In this document: piece by piece, positions 37,601 through 49,600 of the stretch | How the letters are laid out: the number at the start of each line of letters is the position of its first letter | How positions within the stretch are numbered: the stretch's first letter is position 1 | The notes under the pieces: generated by a model | What the model saw: only the letters and a program-made list of their open reading frames with translations | What the model was told of the DNA's origin: nothing | Database searches by the model: none | Assembly: GCA_963969495.1 (NCBI GenBank) | Contig: OZ018317.1 | Span: 222,443,735 to 222,507,734, forward strand | Length of the DNA stretch: 64,000 bases | DNA from: Ceratothoa steindachneri | Lineage: Eukaryota; Arthropoda; Malacostraca; Isopoda; Cymothoidae | Reading direction: 5' to 3' | Translations under genes and position numbers: made by a program

Positions 37601-40600
37601 AATGGATAACAAACTTCATCTTCAACACACCGGGCAAAGTGACACACAGAACACACATCATAATCCCCCTTCTTTTCAACTTATTCATACCAGACATACC
37701 ACTATCTCCAATCATCAAAACTAACACCTAAATGGATGACATCTCAATCAATGCACAACACCAATCAGTCCATACAGCATGCAGAGCTCTCCAATAATAT
37801 CTAAACACATTGGCTCATGTAAAAATTGCATGACAGCCAAATTAACCATTACTTTTCACTAGATACACTGGTTGGTACAGGAAATGGATTGTGATCGTAA
37901 GGCGCCTTACAAAGCCTCCTGAGTGGTTTTGGGGGCATTGTAAGCTCCACACCTTTCCACTTAATGATCAGAACCCAACACTTCAGCAGAGCACTGAACC
38001 CATCCCACCCCAACCACCACCTAGGTATAAAATAAAGCCCCAGCACACTACTACCCACTCCTGACTTGCCCCCCCATAAACCAAATCAGATAAATTACTA
38101 CACCTGGCACACAGTCATCCTGTCCCAACTAAGGTCAGGCCATTACACATTACTCCAATATTACAAACTCAGAATAAACCTCACCCCATCACCAACCAAC
38201 ACCAAACACCAGTGGTGCTGGGAAGTAGAGTAAGTTATATCATTAATTGAACCCAAACTATTCAAGATTGATAACCATTTGTTGGTAGAGAACAAGAAAT
38301 AGAAGAAGAAGCAGCTAGCAAATTGCAAGAATTTCTGAAAGAAAGAGAGGAGAAAATCAAAATTTTTCAAGCCGTAACAAAAATTCACACAACCAAAGGT
38401 AAAAATATTTCCCCCCTGATTTTTATTCTGATTTTTTGTTTTTAATTTCTGAAAATTTTGAACTTTTACTAAACTCAAATTGATGAGTTATGTACTACTT
38501 AATGAGCACAGGAGTTGAATGCCTTTGTAGAATTAAGGAAAGGGGCTCCCAGTCTTTCTTGCCCATCCAAACCTTTTGCAGTGAGAAATAGAACGATTTC
38601 ATCCATTGGATGTTCACCAGTCCTATTTGAATATGGGATATAGTGCTTATATATTCTCTTCCTACAGCACAACCACCTACAATTCAAAGGAAACCTGCAA
38701 GTGCAGACTCTAAAAAAGTTGCGAGCGAAGCAGCCAAGCAGCCAAATAGCTCCGAAGACTTTGTCACTGACTCTGTTGAAATGGTACCTTTCATTCTTTA
38801 TGTTGCCTACATTTTTCTCTTGATGCTCTACTCCTTAAATGTGCCCTTGCAACTCATTCATCCCTTGCCATTTGGTAGTTAGTTGGTGGAGAAACTGGTC
38901 AGCACTGCATGCCACACTTCATTAACATTTTATCAATCAAGTCAGCCTTGATAGCGAAAGACATGGTGTTTGTGTATATGCCTCTGTGAGGAAACCATTG
39001 GTTGTAGATGTGATTCGAACCTTGATCATTTCCTACCTTCCTTACAAATATACCACAGATGTCTGTGACTTTCTCTCTTCATTCAAATTCTTTTTTCTTT
39101 TTTTTTCATCCTTTGGAGCGGGAGGTCGTCGAGAGCGAGGAAAGGAGTCTAGCGAGCAATAACTTGGACAGTCCAGTCGTGGCTGCGCGTTCTTCACCGT
39201 CAGACAACGCGCCTTCAACCCCAGGCGCCTTTACAGCCCAAGTCGTGGTCCGCGAAAAGGTATTGTACTGCTTTGATTTCACATTCATACTTGTGGGTCA
39301 CATAAGGTAGTTGCTCCTGGAGGCTGTATTTGCCCTCCCAACCCAAACATCATTTAGGGCATTTGGGCATGTTTTTAATCCAACCAGACCCCTGAGGGCG
39401 AGAAGAGGCATCCCATCAGCAGTGTCAAAATGGAAGAGGAGGATCCCATCGCTGAAGAGGAAGAAGAAGAGGCCCTGGATGAGGAGGACGCAAAGACGCC
39501 TCAAGGTGTGGGCAGAGATCCCCTCTTCTTTTTTTATTATTTCCAAACATGGCCCTCTCCCTTCGACGTCTCTTATGGCAGTCCTTGTCCCTCTCTTTAA
39601 CACAAGGACTACCTTGGCCTTATAGAATATACCTATAGTCGACAGTAGCCATGTAAAAAATGGGTCATTTTGGTGTTGGCTAAGAACCTGTTTTATGTAG
39701 AATAATCCAATGAGTAAAATTACCTGGGATCTGATGAGGTATCTACCAACCCTTGACTGCTTTAAAGCAGAAGCTAGAGAAGTTTATAGATTAAGAAAGT
39801 GCATCTCTCATCTAAGAATTAACGAGGCCATATGTTGGTTAACTTGGATCAGCAGATAAGCTGTTCTTTGAACATGGTATAGGTGTTGGAATTGAGTGCC
39901 TAAAAGTGACAAATATTGATGGGTGGAAACTTGCTAGATACGGACTGTGTTGTGTGTGTTTTATTGATCTAGAAAAGATCCCCCGACGATTAGTGCAGAG
40001 GGGTTTAAGTTTTGGGGGATGGTGACTACAGATTGACACTGTTGCCCTCTGTTTAGTGGAAATAAGTTGTGAATTTACATAATGGCAAAAGAAGGATGAG
40101 GCAACTGTAAAAAAGTGAATTAACTCAGAATGTTTCCGAGCTTATGCTGAGAATTGTAGGTAATGTGTGCTTGAAGACCATTTGTAAAAGGTTTTTAACC
40201 TGTATGCTAACCTTTGGTTTGAGAGAGATGGTGTTGATGATGACAATCCCATTGTATCAGCAGGTATTGATAAGTATCCTTTTGTGCAGGGGTCCTTGAA
40301 GACCTGAAGTGTGACAGTTCCTTCGAGACCAACATCACCCTGGACTACACTTCTAACCTCAATGTAGATTTGAAAGTAAGTGCCTGCCTAGTTTGGCATT
40401 CTTAAATATCATGACTTAGCAACCACCAAATTTATCTGCTAGTATACCTCAAAGGTGCTGTTTGGTTGGCCACAGATACTTGTTATTTTTAAATAATCTC
40501 TGTTCAATCTATTTTCAAAAAATGTTGATGTGTATATCAGGCTGGAAAGTTATAGAAAGTTAATAGAAAATGAAACCCAAAGTTCTAAAAGAAGTGTGGG

Positions 40601-43600
40601 TAGCAAAATTTAAGAGTAAAAGTCAGCAATGAATCCACTCACCGATGATTAAGTTGCACTAGAGATGGATATGTCTTTCAAAATTATAGTAAAGGAAAGT
40701 CTTGGAATAATAAATTATATTTTAGGGCTCTATCCTTCATTCAATGTAAATTCTAACCTTAGTAAACACTACACCACATGACATTTTCACCCCACAAGAG
40801 GTGCAATGATTTGCCTTTCCAGCTGCCGTGCTTACGGCACTCAGCGCCCCGTCCGGCCCCAGCTTCGCCTCTTCTCCTTCTTTCTGACAGTCTGCATTTT
40901 TACCCTACTTCCTCACTCCCCCTACAACCTCTCCCACAACTTTCTCTGATCGGCCTCTAATTTCAAAGGGTAGATGCCGACCAGCTTCCTCTCACCCAAC
41001 TATCCCGGATCGGGGCTGAGGGGCGAGGGAACAATGTCCCTTCACTCCTGAGCTCCGGTCTTGGGTGGTGATTTTTAACAACCTGCTTCATCCCCACCCA
41101 CACTGTGCATGAGGTGGAGCCGCCATGCCGATTGAGCTGCCAGGTTACTAAGCAGGAGGAGTGCCTTAAATGACAGCTGCAGGTTGTGCCGTCCCCGTGT
41201 TCACCCCCTTACTCCGTGGGGTGATGACCGTTTGCGTCCTGTATTATTATTAGGGTCACCATGCCGATGATGAAAATTATCAAAATAAAAACTCCCTGGA
41301 CCATCAATGGAGGTCCCCCCCCCCATGTGTTTTCACAAGCAACTTCCTTTCTTCAGCGACAGTCCCCCTTTACTTTCTCTGGGGACTGCCAAGAAAACAG
41401 GCAGGCGGCCCATAATTGACTGCTCCCACCGGCCCTTTAGGGCCAGCCCCTTTAGGGAAGCAAAGGGATGGCAGGGCCTGTCAGCCTGTGCCCCCTAATG
41501 TTGTGCGTGTGTGCGCAAGTAACTTGCAGGCGCTCAGTATACCTGCCCTCTTCTACCAAGACAAAAAAAAAGATTCCTTGAATGGAATCAGTGATGTCTT
41601 GGGGGGATGGCCACATGGAGCTCCCCCCCCCCCCTCCTTGAGATAGACGTGGTCCCTGAGGTGACCTTCCACTGGTTCGGTGATAAGCATAACCCGAGTC
41701 CACCCCTGTGTAGGCTCCTCCTCAAATGGCTCGGGCCTCTGAGGCCTTGCAAGGAGACACAACCCATGCTAGAGCAACTTCAATATTACACAAACCATTA
41801 CTCCAAGTGCTTTCTGCCGCGGTGGTCATTACTTTCATATTAAATGCTTTACCCAATTATAGTACTGGATTGTTTATCACATATAACCGTTGTAGCAATA
41901 TCAACAATAACAAAAATATAAACTATTATATACTTTCAAATCTATAAAAAATGGCTTCATTAAATTTTGTTGCTAGTGGTATACTAACGACAGGACGTGG
42001 AACAGGTTTCTTAAACTTTCACACATATCTCAAGACTCACTGACCTTATTTATTTCATTTTCAAGTTCAGAATTTTTCATACCTGCATTTCTGAGTAATG
42101 TGAATTTTTTAACAGTTGGATGTACAAATTGCTTGTGCAATTTAACAGCTACTTTATTTACATCACCATCAGCAGACATCAGCAGACAACAAAACCGCAG
42201 AATCCCGATCTAGTCACAACTATAATGGGAGAATGAAGTGACCAGAAGTAGTGTTTACAAGTTTGCTAACTTTTTTCCCAGTTTGAATAGTCTCCTTTTC
42301 AAAATTCAAAATCATTTTAGCTTTCTTCATTGATTAAAGGCTCATTACAAGAGGAACATTGCAGTCAACATCAGTGATAATATTAGCTATCATATTTCCA
42401 ATCCAGCAGGGTAATGTAACATGCTTCAGGGACAAAGTCACACCATTACCAAAGGTAAATGTGGAACTAAGAGGGTTCCTCAAGAATTTGTGAACACTGA
42501 AAATCCGTTATGGATGCCAAATCAGTATCTAACCACTGACTACTACATACTGTAGTTGAACAGCCAGTATCTAATACTGCACAATACTTCGATTCACTCA
42601 TTAAAGACTGTAGCTTCATTTCTTGTGATGAAACTCGTGTAGCTCATGAAAAGTGACAATTGAACATAATCAGATTCAGTTCCATTGTTACCATTTTTAA
42701 TAGCATTCTCATAAGCATGGGGGCAGTGTCATGTCCAATGAAAACGGGAGTCACAAATGAGACATTAGAAACCTTTTCATCATGCCCTATCAGATTTGGC
42801 CTTCTTCTAGCTGATGGGCTCGGCTGATGGCAGCCTGTGTACTACAATTGCCACAACTGCGTGTACCCCAATAATATGACCGACTCCGATCATCGTGACC
42901 ATTACGAGTAAACAATGTGCCATGATAAACTGGTTCTACCTTCACTTCTACGGAGGGCGTAGTGGCAGAGGATGAAGAAGGTATTCCGATGTTAGAACCA
43001 AAAATGCGTTTCAGAACAGACTTGATATCTCCATAAGTCACTGTAGCAATAGACATCACCAGGCATACATCACTTTCTGATAAATTGCAGGAAGCCAGTA
43101 GCATAAATTCCATAACAGGATCGGGCAATTTCATCTTTTCACTCATAAACTTGAAATATGTATGTTCAAATTTACTTACAAAATCATCAATCTTCATACT
43201 ATCTAAATGCTGTAGGTTGTATAAATTATGAAAAGCATGAAACTGCCTTCTTCCTTTATCCGGTAAAAACAAATCAAGTTTCTTCATTAAGGTGTCAACC
43301 CATCATCTTTCTTTAAATGTGCTACACTTATTTCCGACGATGCGGCTCTAGTTCTACCAGAAAGATAGATGTATTGCCAGCTCATGCTTAGTTTTATCCA
43401 GATCAGTTAGTTTGCACCATATTTGTATATCACATTTCCAATTCTTGTAACTCAATTCATCATCAAATTTAGGTGGCCACTTAGATGAACAAACATTAGT
43501 AGACGACGCCATAACCTTTCTCTGCTACTATACACACTCACCGTCCGGAGTAAACTAAATGGCTACACGATGCGCCATTCGAAAGTTGTGTCGCAGGCTG

Positions 43601-46600
43601 TGCCATCATCCGCGATCTTGTATGCGATTGGCTAACTATAAGCAAAGGATGTCGTAGAAGGATATACAACCAGGTCAACTTCCAGACCCACCCCTAGTCT
43701 TCACGTTTGATCGTGACTGGCTCCTTAAGTCAGTACGTGCCGGATGGTATTGCTAGCGTGTCGATGCATTTGTGCCACTGCCATGGAGGTGCTACTACTG
43801 TCACCACTTTGGCCATACAAATCGTTTGGGTTTACCTGAACTCTGTGTGACTTGCTCCGAGACGGTACCCGAGAATTCCTTATCGTGTATTGTGTGTCAT
43901 TTGCGGAGAGCCGCACCCTCTCTTATTTGCTAGGCCAAGGACTCGGTCCTGTTGTGCCCTGCGCTACCTGAGATTTCTTATGCCTGGCTCCTCCAAGTCT
44001 ATGAGCACGGTCATTTCTGCGCCCATTCGGAACCTTTCTACTAGTTCTACCCCCCGGCCCTTCCCAGGTACAGCTGGTGGCACAGAGGTCTCGCAAGCCC
44101 TGGCTACCCTCACCTCCCCCACACCTCTCACCACATCTGACCGTTTCCCGTAAGGCGAAATGTCTGCATGGCGTGTGGCTCCACCGTGTACCTAGAATCA
44201 CAGGAGGCAACTCCGGAAAGTGTTCGTGACACCATATTTGGGTTTTCATAAAACTGTCCCCCGAATGGAGGACAGTACCAAAGAAACCTCGCCTCCCACG
44301 TTTATACGAAGGCTGGAAGGGCGATCTGGAGACGCGGGACCCTCCTAAAGACGGATTGCCATCTCTGAAACCTTCCTGCCAACCAAAGATTTGAGTGTAG
44401 GGCAGGAAAGACTCGTATAGCGAGCCCAACCTCTCCCAGTAAATCCTCTGGGAAGGGAAATGTACAGCCATTCCTGTGAGGATCTTCTCATCAAAGAGGG
44501 GGCCCTATCATCTCCCAGCTAGGCCTGAAGGGCATATTCCTTCAATGAAATTGCTGTGGACTCCAGGCCAAGTGGGAGTAGCTACAGAGACTCGTCTCAT
44601 CCTGTTCCCCGTTAGCTCTTTGGTTGCAGGAGGCCTTGCTGTGTGTGTGCCCCCTCCCCTGCCCACCATCCCGGGATATAAGGGTTTTGCTCTCCGCCTC
44701 TCGGAATGGGGGTCGTGCAAGAGGATGTGCTATTTACACCCGAATGATGTCTTCGTTCTTCTATCCGCTATAAATACTTCCTTTTAAGCAGTGGCAGTGC
44801 AGCTGCACCTGAATAAGAGGTGTTATTTCTGCGTACACTCAACTGTTAGCTGATATCGCTGAAGGGGACTTTGCCGCATTGAGGCACGTTTGCAAAGGTT
44901 ATTCCTTCTGCTCGGGAATTTAAACAGTACACCCTTCCCTTTGGGGAGACTATAAGATCAGTCCAAGTGATCAGGTGCGTATGACCTGATTGACGATAAC
45001 TGCATCATTTTCCTGTATCAATCCCTGTGTTCTCTGGATCAACAGCCACCTATCATTTTTAGACCGTTGCCTCCTGAAAAAGCGCCACAGTGGTCCGCAT
45101 TTAAGGAAATGACTGATTTCTTTGTCCCAGTCATTGAATTAAGGTCAGTAGATGAGGCTGTTGAGTTTTTCTCCAGCAACCTCATCGCTATGGGCCTAAC
45201 TACTATTCTTGGTGGGCATACATGTTTTCACTTGAATGGGAAGACCCCTTTTGCAAAGGTATGGAAGTGAGTCAAAAGGATTGGGAACAAGTTCTCTCAA
45301 GACCCTTCACCTGTTCTCCAGGAGAATTGAACCTCAATCTCTGGCTCCCTGAAATGCTGCTCCACGAGCATTCAATGTCTCTGAAGCCTGCCAACTGGAC
45401 TTTACCTCTGCTCTCACTTCATGTATGGACATCACCTCTGATCTCGACAATGTCCCATATGCCATGCTTCGACACATGTGAGAGAGGCAGGGCATTTCTG
45501 CTAGATTTGTTAAACATAGTCTGGACCTATGGTACCCTCAAATACTTCTGGTGAATGGCCACTGTGTTCACTTTTTGCAAACTGGGGAGAGATCATTCTA
45601 CCCCAGCCAGTTTCCGTCCAATTCTCTAACCTCCTAGGTGGGCAAGTTGGAGAAATTGGTAAATGTCAGATTAGCCCTTTTTTCTGGAAAGTGGAGGCCA
45701 CCTGTCTTCTGCACAGTGCAGCTTCCAAGTTCCACTCCCTGGCGGATGGTCTGCTCCGCCTGGAAAATGCTGTCCGGAAGGCCTTTCTTCTTAGTCAGCA
45801 CTACGCCATTATGTTTTTCGATCTGGAGAAGGCCTATGATACTGCATAGTGATACGGTATCATGGAAATTGTCCACTCGGTGGGGCCAAGGGTACATCTC
45901 CCTCTCATTATTTATGAATTTCGGCCATATACGTTATTCCACATATGAGAGGAGGGCACCTTCTCCAGCCCAAAAGAGCAAGAAGTCTCCTCAGTGTTGC
46001 ACTCTTTGCCCTGAGCATCGATGGTATCACCTCATTGCTGTCAGAAGATGTTCTCACTATGTGGACAACCTTTTGATCTATTTTTGTGACTCTGATGCCA
46101 ACTGTGGATCATCTACTCTATCAGGCTTTGAACCACATATCTTGCTATGCCAAGTCGCACAGGTTTCTGTTTTCATTTGACAAAATAAGGTGGTGCACTT
46201 CTGCCGCCATCCATGGCTCCACCCTGACCTGGACTTGTTCCTAAATGTGGAAGTGTTTCCTTAGTCTTGCTTTTAACCAACCCCTGACCTGGTAGGCTCA
46301 TATTCAGGGCCTTTTAGGTTTCTCTTGTACTCCCGCCGTGGACATTCTTCATTCTGTAATGTTTAGCACTTCTGGTGCGATAAGGCCTTACTTTTCTACC
46401 AAGCCTTTGTTTGTTTGAAGCTTCACTGTAGATGCGAGTTTAAGGTGGACTCGATCCACCACACCGGTCTCTGCTTGGTGACCGTTGCCTTCCGAATGTC
46501 CACCATTGAGAGCCAGTTTTTTTATGCTGGAAAGATGCCACTCACTCTGCTCTGTGCACAGTTTATTATGCGCCTATTCATGCCAGTCTGCCACCTACCT

Positions 46601-49600
46601 CAGTCGGCAATGGCTCTCACTGCATTGCAGCCATTCTGGACCAAGCCAATGCTGCCTAGAGACACCACTCATGCCTAAGCCTTTTTAGCTTTTTAGCTAG
46701 GAAACTCGCTCGGGTGTTCTGTGTAGCTCTCATGCCAGTGGTGCCTCTGGTTCTGCCCAATATTCCACGCTGGATAGTACCACCCATGACTATTTGTCAC
46801 ACTGCCTCTGCTCCCAAAGCTTCCACAGTGCTGGGAGTATTGTGTTCGGCCTTTTGGAGCCCAATCCATTTCATGCTGGATCCATGCCATTGTACACGGA
46901 CGGCTCCAAGTCCCAGGAGAGGTTTGGCTTCCACGCCAGGGCTGTCCTTATGGCCAAGCTGGTTGCGAAATACCACTTGGTACGGGATATAATGCATCAT
47001 GCCCCGTTCTGAGACCTAATTGCGATCTTTAGCAACTCGCAAAGCACCCTGAGTGCTCTTGTGGCATTGGAATCTCTGCATACCCTAGTTTGTGTGTCTG
47101 ACACCACAGTTGCCACTAGCCGAGCAGATGTTGCCATTATCCTCTGTGGGGTTCCTGTACATGTACATGTGATATATTCACTAAAGAGTCCATGAGGAGT
47201 GGGTGACCAAACCAGCATTTTGCTCTTCCACACACTGACTACATGACAAATCAGGTCAGCCCTCCGAGGTGCCTAACAAAAAGGGTGGGATACAGCAGAG
47301 GGCAACTTAGCAATTTAAGGTTGCATGTCATCATGCCTTAACTGTTCCCATGAACTTTCCTTCAATGCTGCGGTGTCTTAAGATCGCTTTCTGTCTTTGT
47401 ATTGGGCCCACTCGCAGGACACACTGTCATCTTACGGAGCACTCCCATGCTCCTTACTGCAATGACTCCATTTCCGCACATTCTTGTTGAATGTCCCAGT
47501 CTGAGGGGATCTCTGGGCATGTTAACTATCATGGTACTGGGACGAGCGGGGTTGCTACTGCTTGCTTGTTTCTTGCCTTTTTATTTGACTCTTTGTTGTT
47601 GGTTGCTTGTGTAAATTATGTTGGGTCCTGTTTGATAATGTTAATGGACCCATAAATTCTTGGTTAATTTTTAAAGTCTTCAAGGTTCAGCACTGGTGGC
47701 TCAACGATTCTTGGAGATATGAACAGGAGTCTTACCCAGAGTGCCTTATTGAAGTGTGACTTAGTTGGGGTCATGGCTGGCAGTTAAGTAGTAGAAAATC
47801 TGCTCTGACTGAGAAAGTTGCGACTATTGGATAGGGGCCAAACAGGAGTGGCTGTTTTTTCACTTTGTTTCTTTAACTGAACACTCACAATTGTTTACAG
47901 CTTTTGAAAGGTCCGATATCAAGAAATTTAACAAATTCCAAGTTATATATAGCAATTTCCAGAACTAGGTGGAACTAAAATAAATTTACCATCTTATTAC
48001 AATACCATTTCCTTTTGCATGTGCCAGGAGGGGTCTCACACTGGAACCACAATTTGGATGGTCCTTTGATATATTTATTTATATCTAAAGCCAATCTCTC
48101 CTTGAGTGCTAAATAAGGTGAGACAGGATTCATGGATCTAATTTTTAAAAACAGAGGGAGCCTTAGCTGCAGGAACCAGAAGAAGGGGTTGGTTACACCA
48201 TCATAAGGGAATGTGTTTTCAAAGCAGGGGGCAGTGCATGTTTTTGCCCGAAATTGTCATAAAAAGAATTGTCACAAGGGGGTGGGTGGGTAACTTTCTC
48301 CAAATTTTGCTGAATTTAAATTTAAACAATGTTTTTAGGGGCAGAATTCCTCTCAATTCTTAATATGAGTGAAGTATGCAGATATACTTAGCCACTCATA
48401 TGCACCTGCATATTTATATACACTTATGTATATCATATATTTACCAGTGGCATACGGTGACTTTTGAAGATTAGGAAGCAATTCAAGTTTTACAAAAATA
48501 AATATGCGAATTGAAGTAAATATGTTGTTCATTAAAAATAACTATTAAATTTTAAGCTACTCACTTTATTTGTTATTTTTTTAAAACTTAATTTAAATTT
48601 AGCCAAGATGTTCTATCATATTGGTTTACATTGTATTTGCAGCTGCATCGGCCTACCTGTTTTACTAACAGTTTCTCTTTCCTATAAGTCATTGCGCTGA
48701 ATTTCATTTTTAATAATTTTGCAATAGTGCAATTGCATTTTCTCCCAACTTCATTTGCATCCATTTTGTTTAAAAGTGAGTTATCACTTCAAAAAATGAA
48801 TAAACAATATGCCACACTTATTTAAGTATTGCCTCAGGGATACTGATCTCAAAGATACGAAGGATGACTAATTACTATGGTGTGCCTATCAGAATCCCAG
48901 GAAATATTAACAAAATGCCTAAGATATGAGCTTAACCATACTAGAGTTTTTGCTATTTAGCTATTTCATTCTTAGAACCAGTATTTAAATATAACCTAAA
49001 AAATTGTTTAAGCTTTGGAGCATAATATCAGTTATGTCAATGTGTCTTACATATTTTGTTGCTTTTTCTTAGATTATGGCAACTCAGCAGTATTGCCAGA
49101 TGCAAGTTGATGACTGCAGATCCAAATTTGCTTCCTTTTTCGTATATGAATAGGTTATTTTTTTCTTAATTCTAACAGTTGAAATATCTAGATAAAAATC
49201 ATAAAACTCTAATGACTGTATATTATTGCTAATAAAAGCAAAACATCATTTAAACTATTCATTCTGAAGCACCAAAAACCACAACTATTATTGAAATTAA
49301 GAGAAAAAAAGAAAGAGTAGAAATCTTGATGAAAAGGATGCATTTATTCAATTGCAGTTGGGCTCATCAGGGTCTAACGCCAATTCAATTGAAAGTGAAC
49401 AGTACCGTATGACGTATACAAGTATAGCCAAGCATAAGTGTGAGATAAAATTGATTCTGCTGTCATGTTAATTGTTGGGGTGTAATTTCTTTTTCTTTTC
49501 CTAAATAGGGGGAGCATTGCTTCCCTTGTTCCATTGGCTGCATGCCACTGATATTTACCTAAGGAGGACCATATAAGTATACAGCTATATAGTATAATTT

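Larger units (their letters stand above)
34890..38220 (+). pseudogene. LINE endonuclease-RT fragments
   Basis: Endonuclease end: DLPSDHLPIIIT (34917-34950) followed in another frame by NYRKANWQNYTSYIKDKLQS. RT: PILRPGKPQPNP (36378-36415) then a SYxxLSLL-like stretch. After the mariner: QHGF (37420), AAIDINKAFDTIKS (37513-37552) with the first catalytic Asp, then LLFNLFIPDIPLSP (37672-37710), and MDDISINAQHQS (37733-37770), where the YADD box is altered to MDD after a stop. C-terminal TLSQLRSGHYTLLQ near 38135-38160. Confidence 0.68.
34530..38225 (+). mobile_element. non-LTR retrotransposon, interrupted (intron 4 of BRD8)
   Basis: Plus-strand LINE pieces: endonuclease end (34530-35145), start of RT (about 36110-36499), then RT and C-terminus (37410-38225). 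Between the first two lies an unrelated antisense fragment; between the last two lies a mariner with TA duplication. The clade is uncertain; motifs suit the Jockey/I-type group. All frames are broken. Confidence 0.7.
40790..47640 (+). mobile_element. I-like non-LTR retrotransposon, copy 2, interrupted by copia
   Basis: 5' UTR-like block 40790-41770 (shares GCCCCGTCCGGCCCCAGCTT and the CAACCTGCTTCA block with the other copies), a gap of about 1.9 kb holding a copia fragment, then the ORF1 zinc-knuckle part (43690-44160), endonuclease (44330-45000), RT (45540-46690), RNase H (46880-47180) and zinc motif (47330-47510). More decayed than copies 1 and 3. It lies in the 12.7-kb intron 9 of BRD8. 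Confidence 0.82.
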
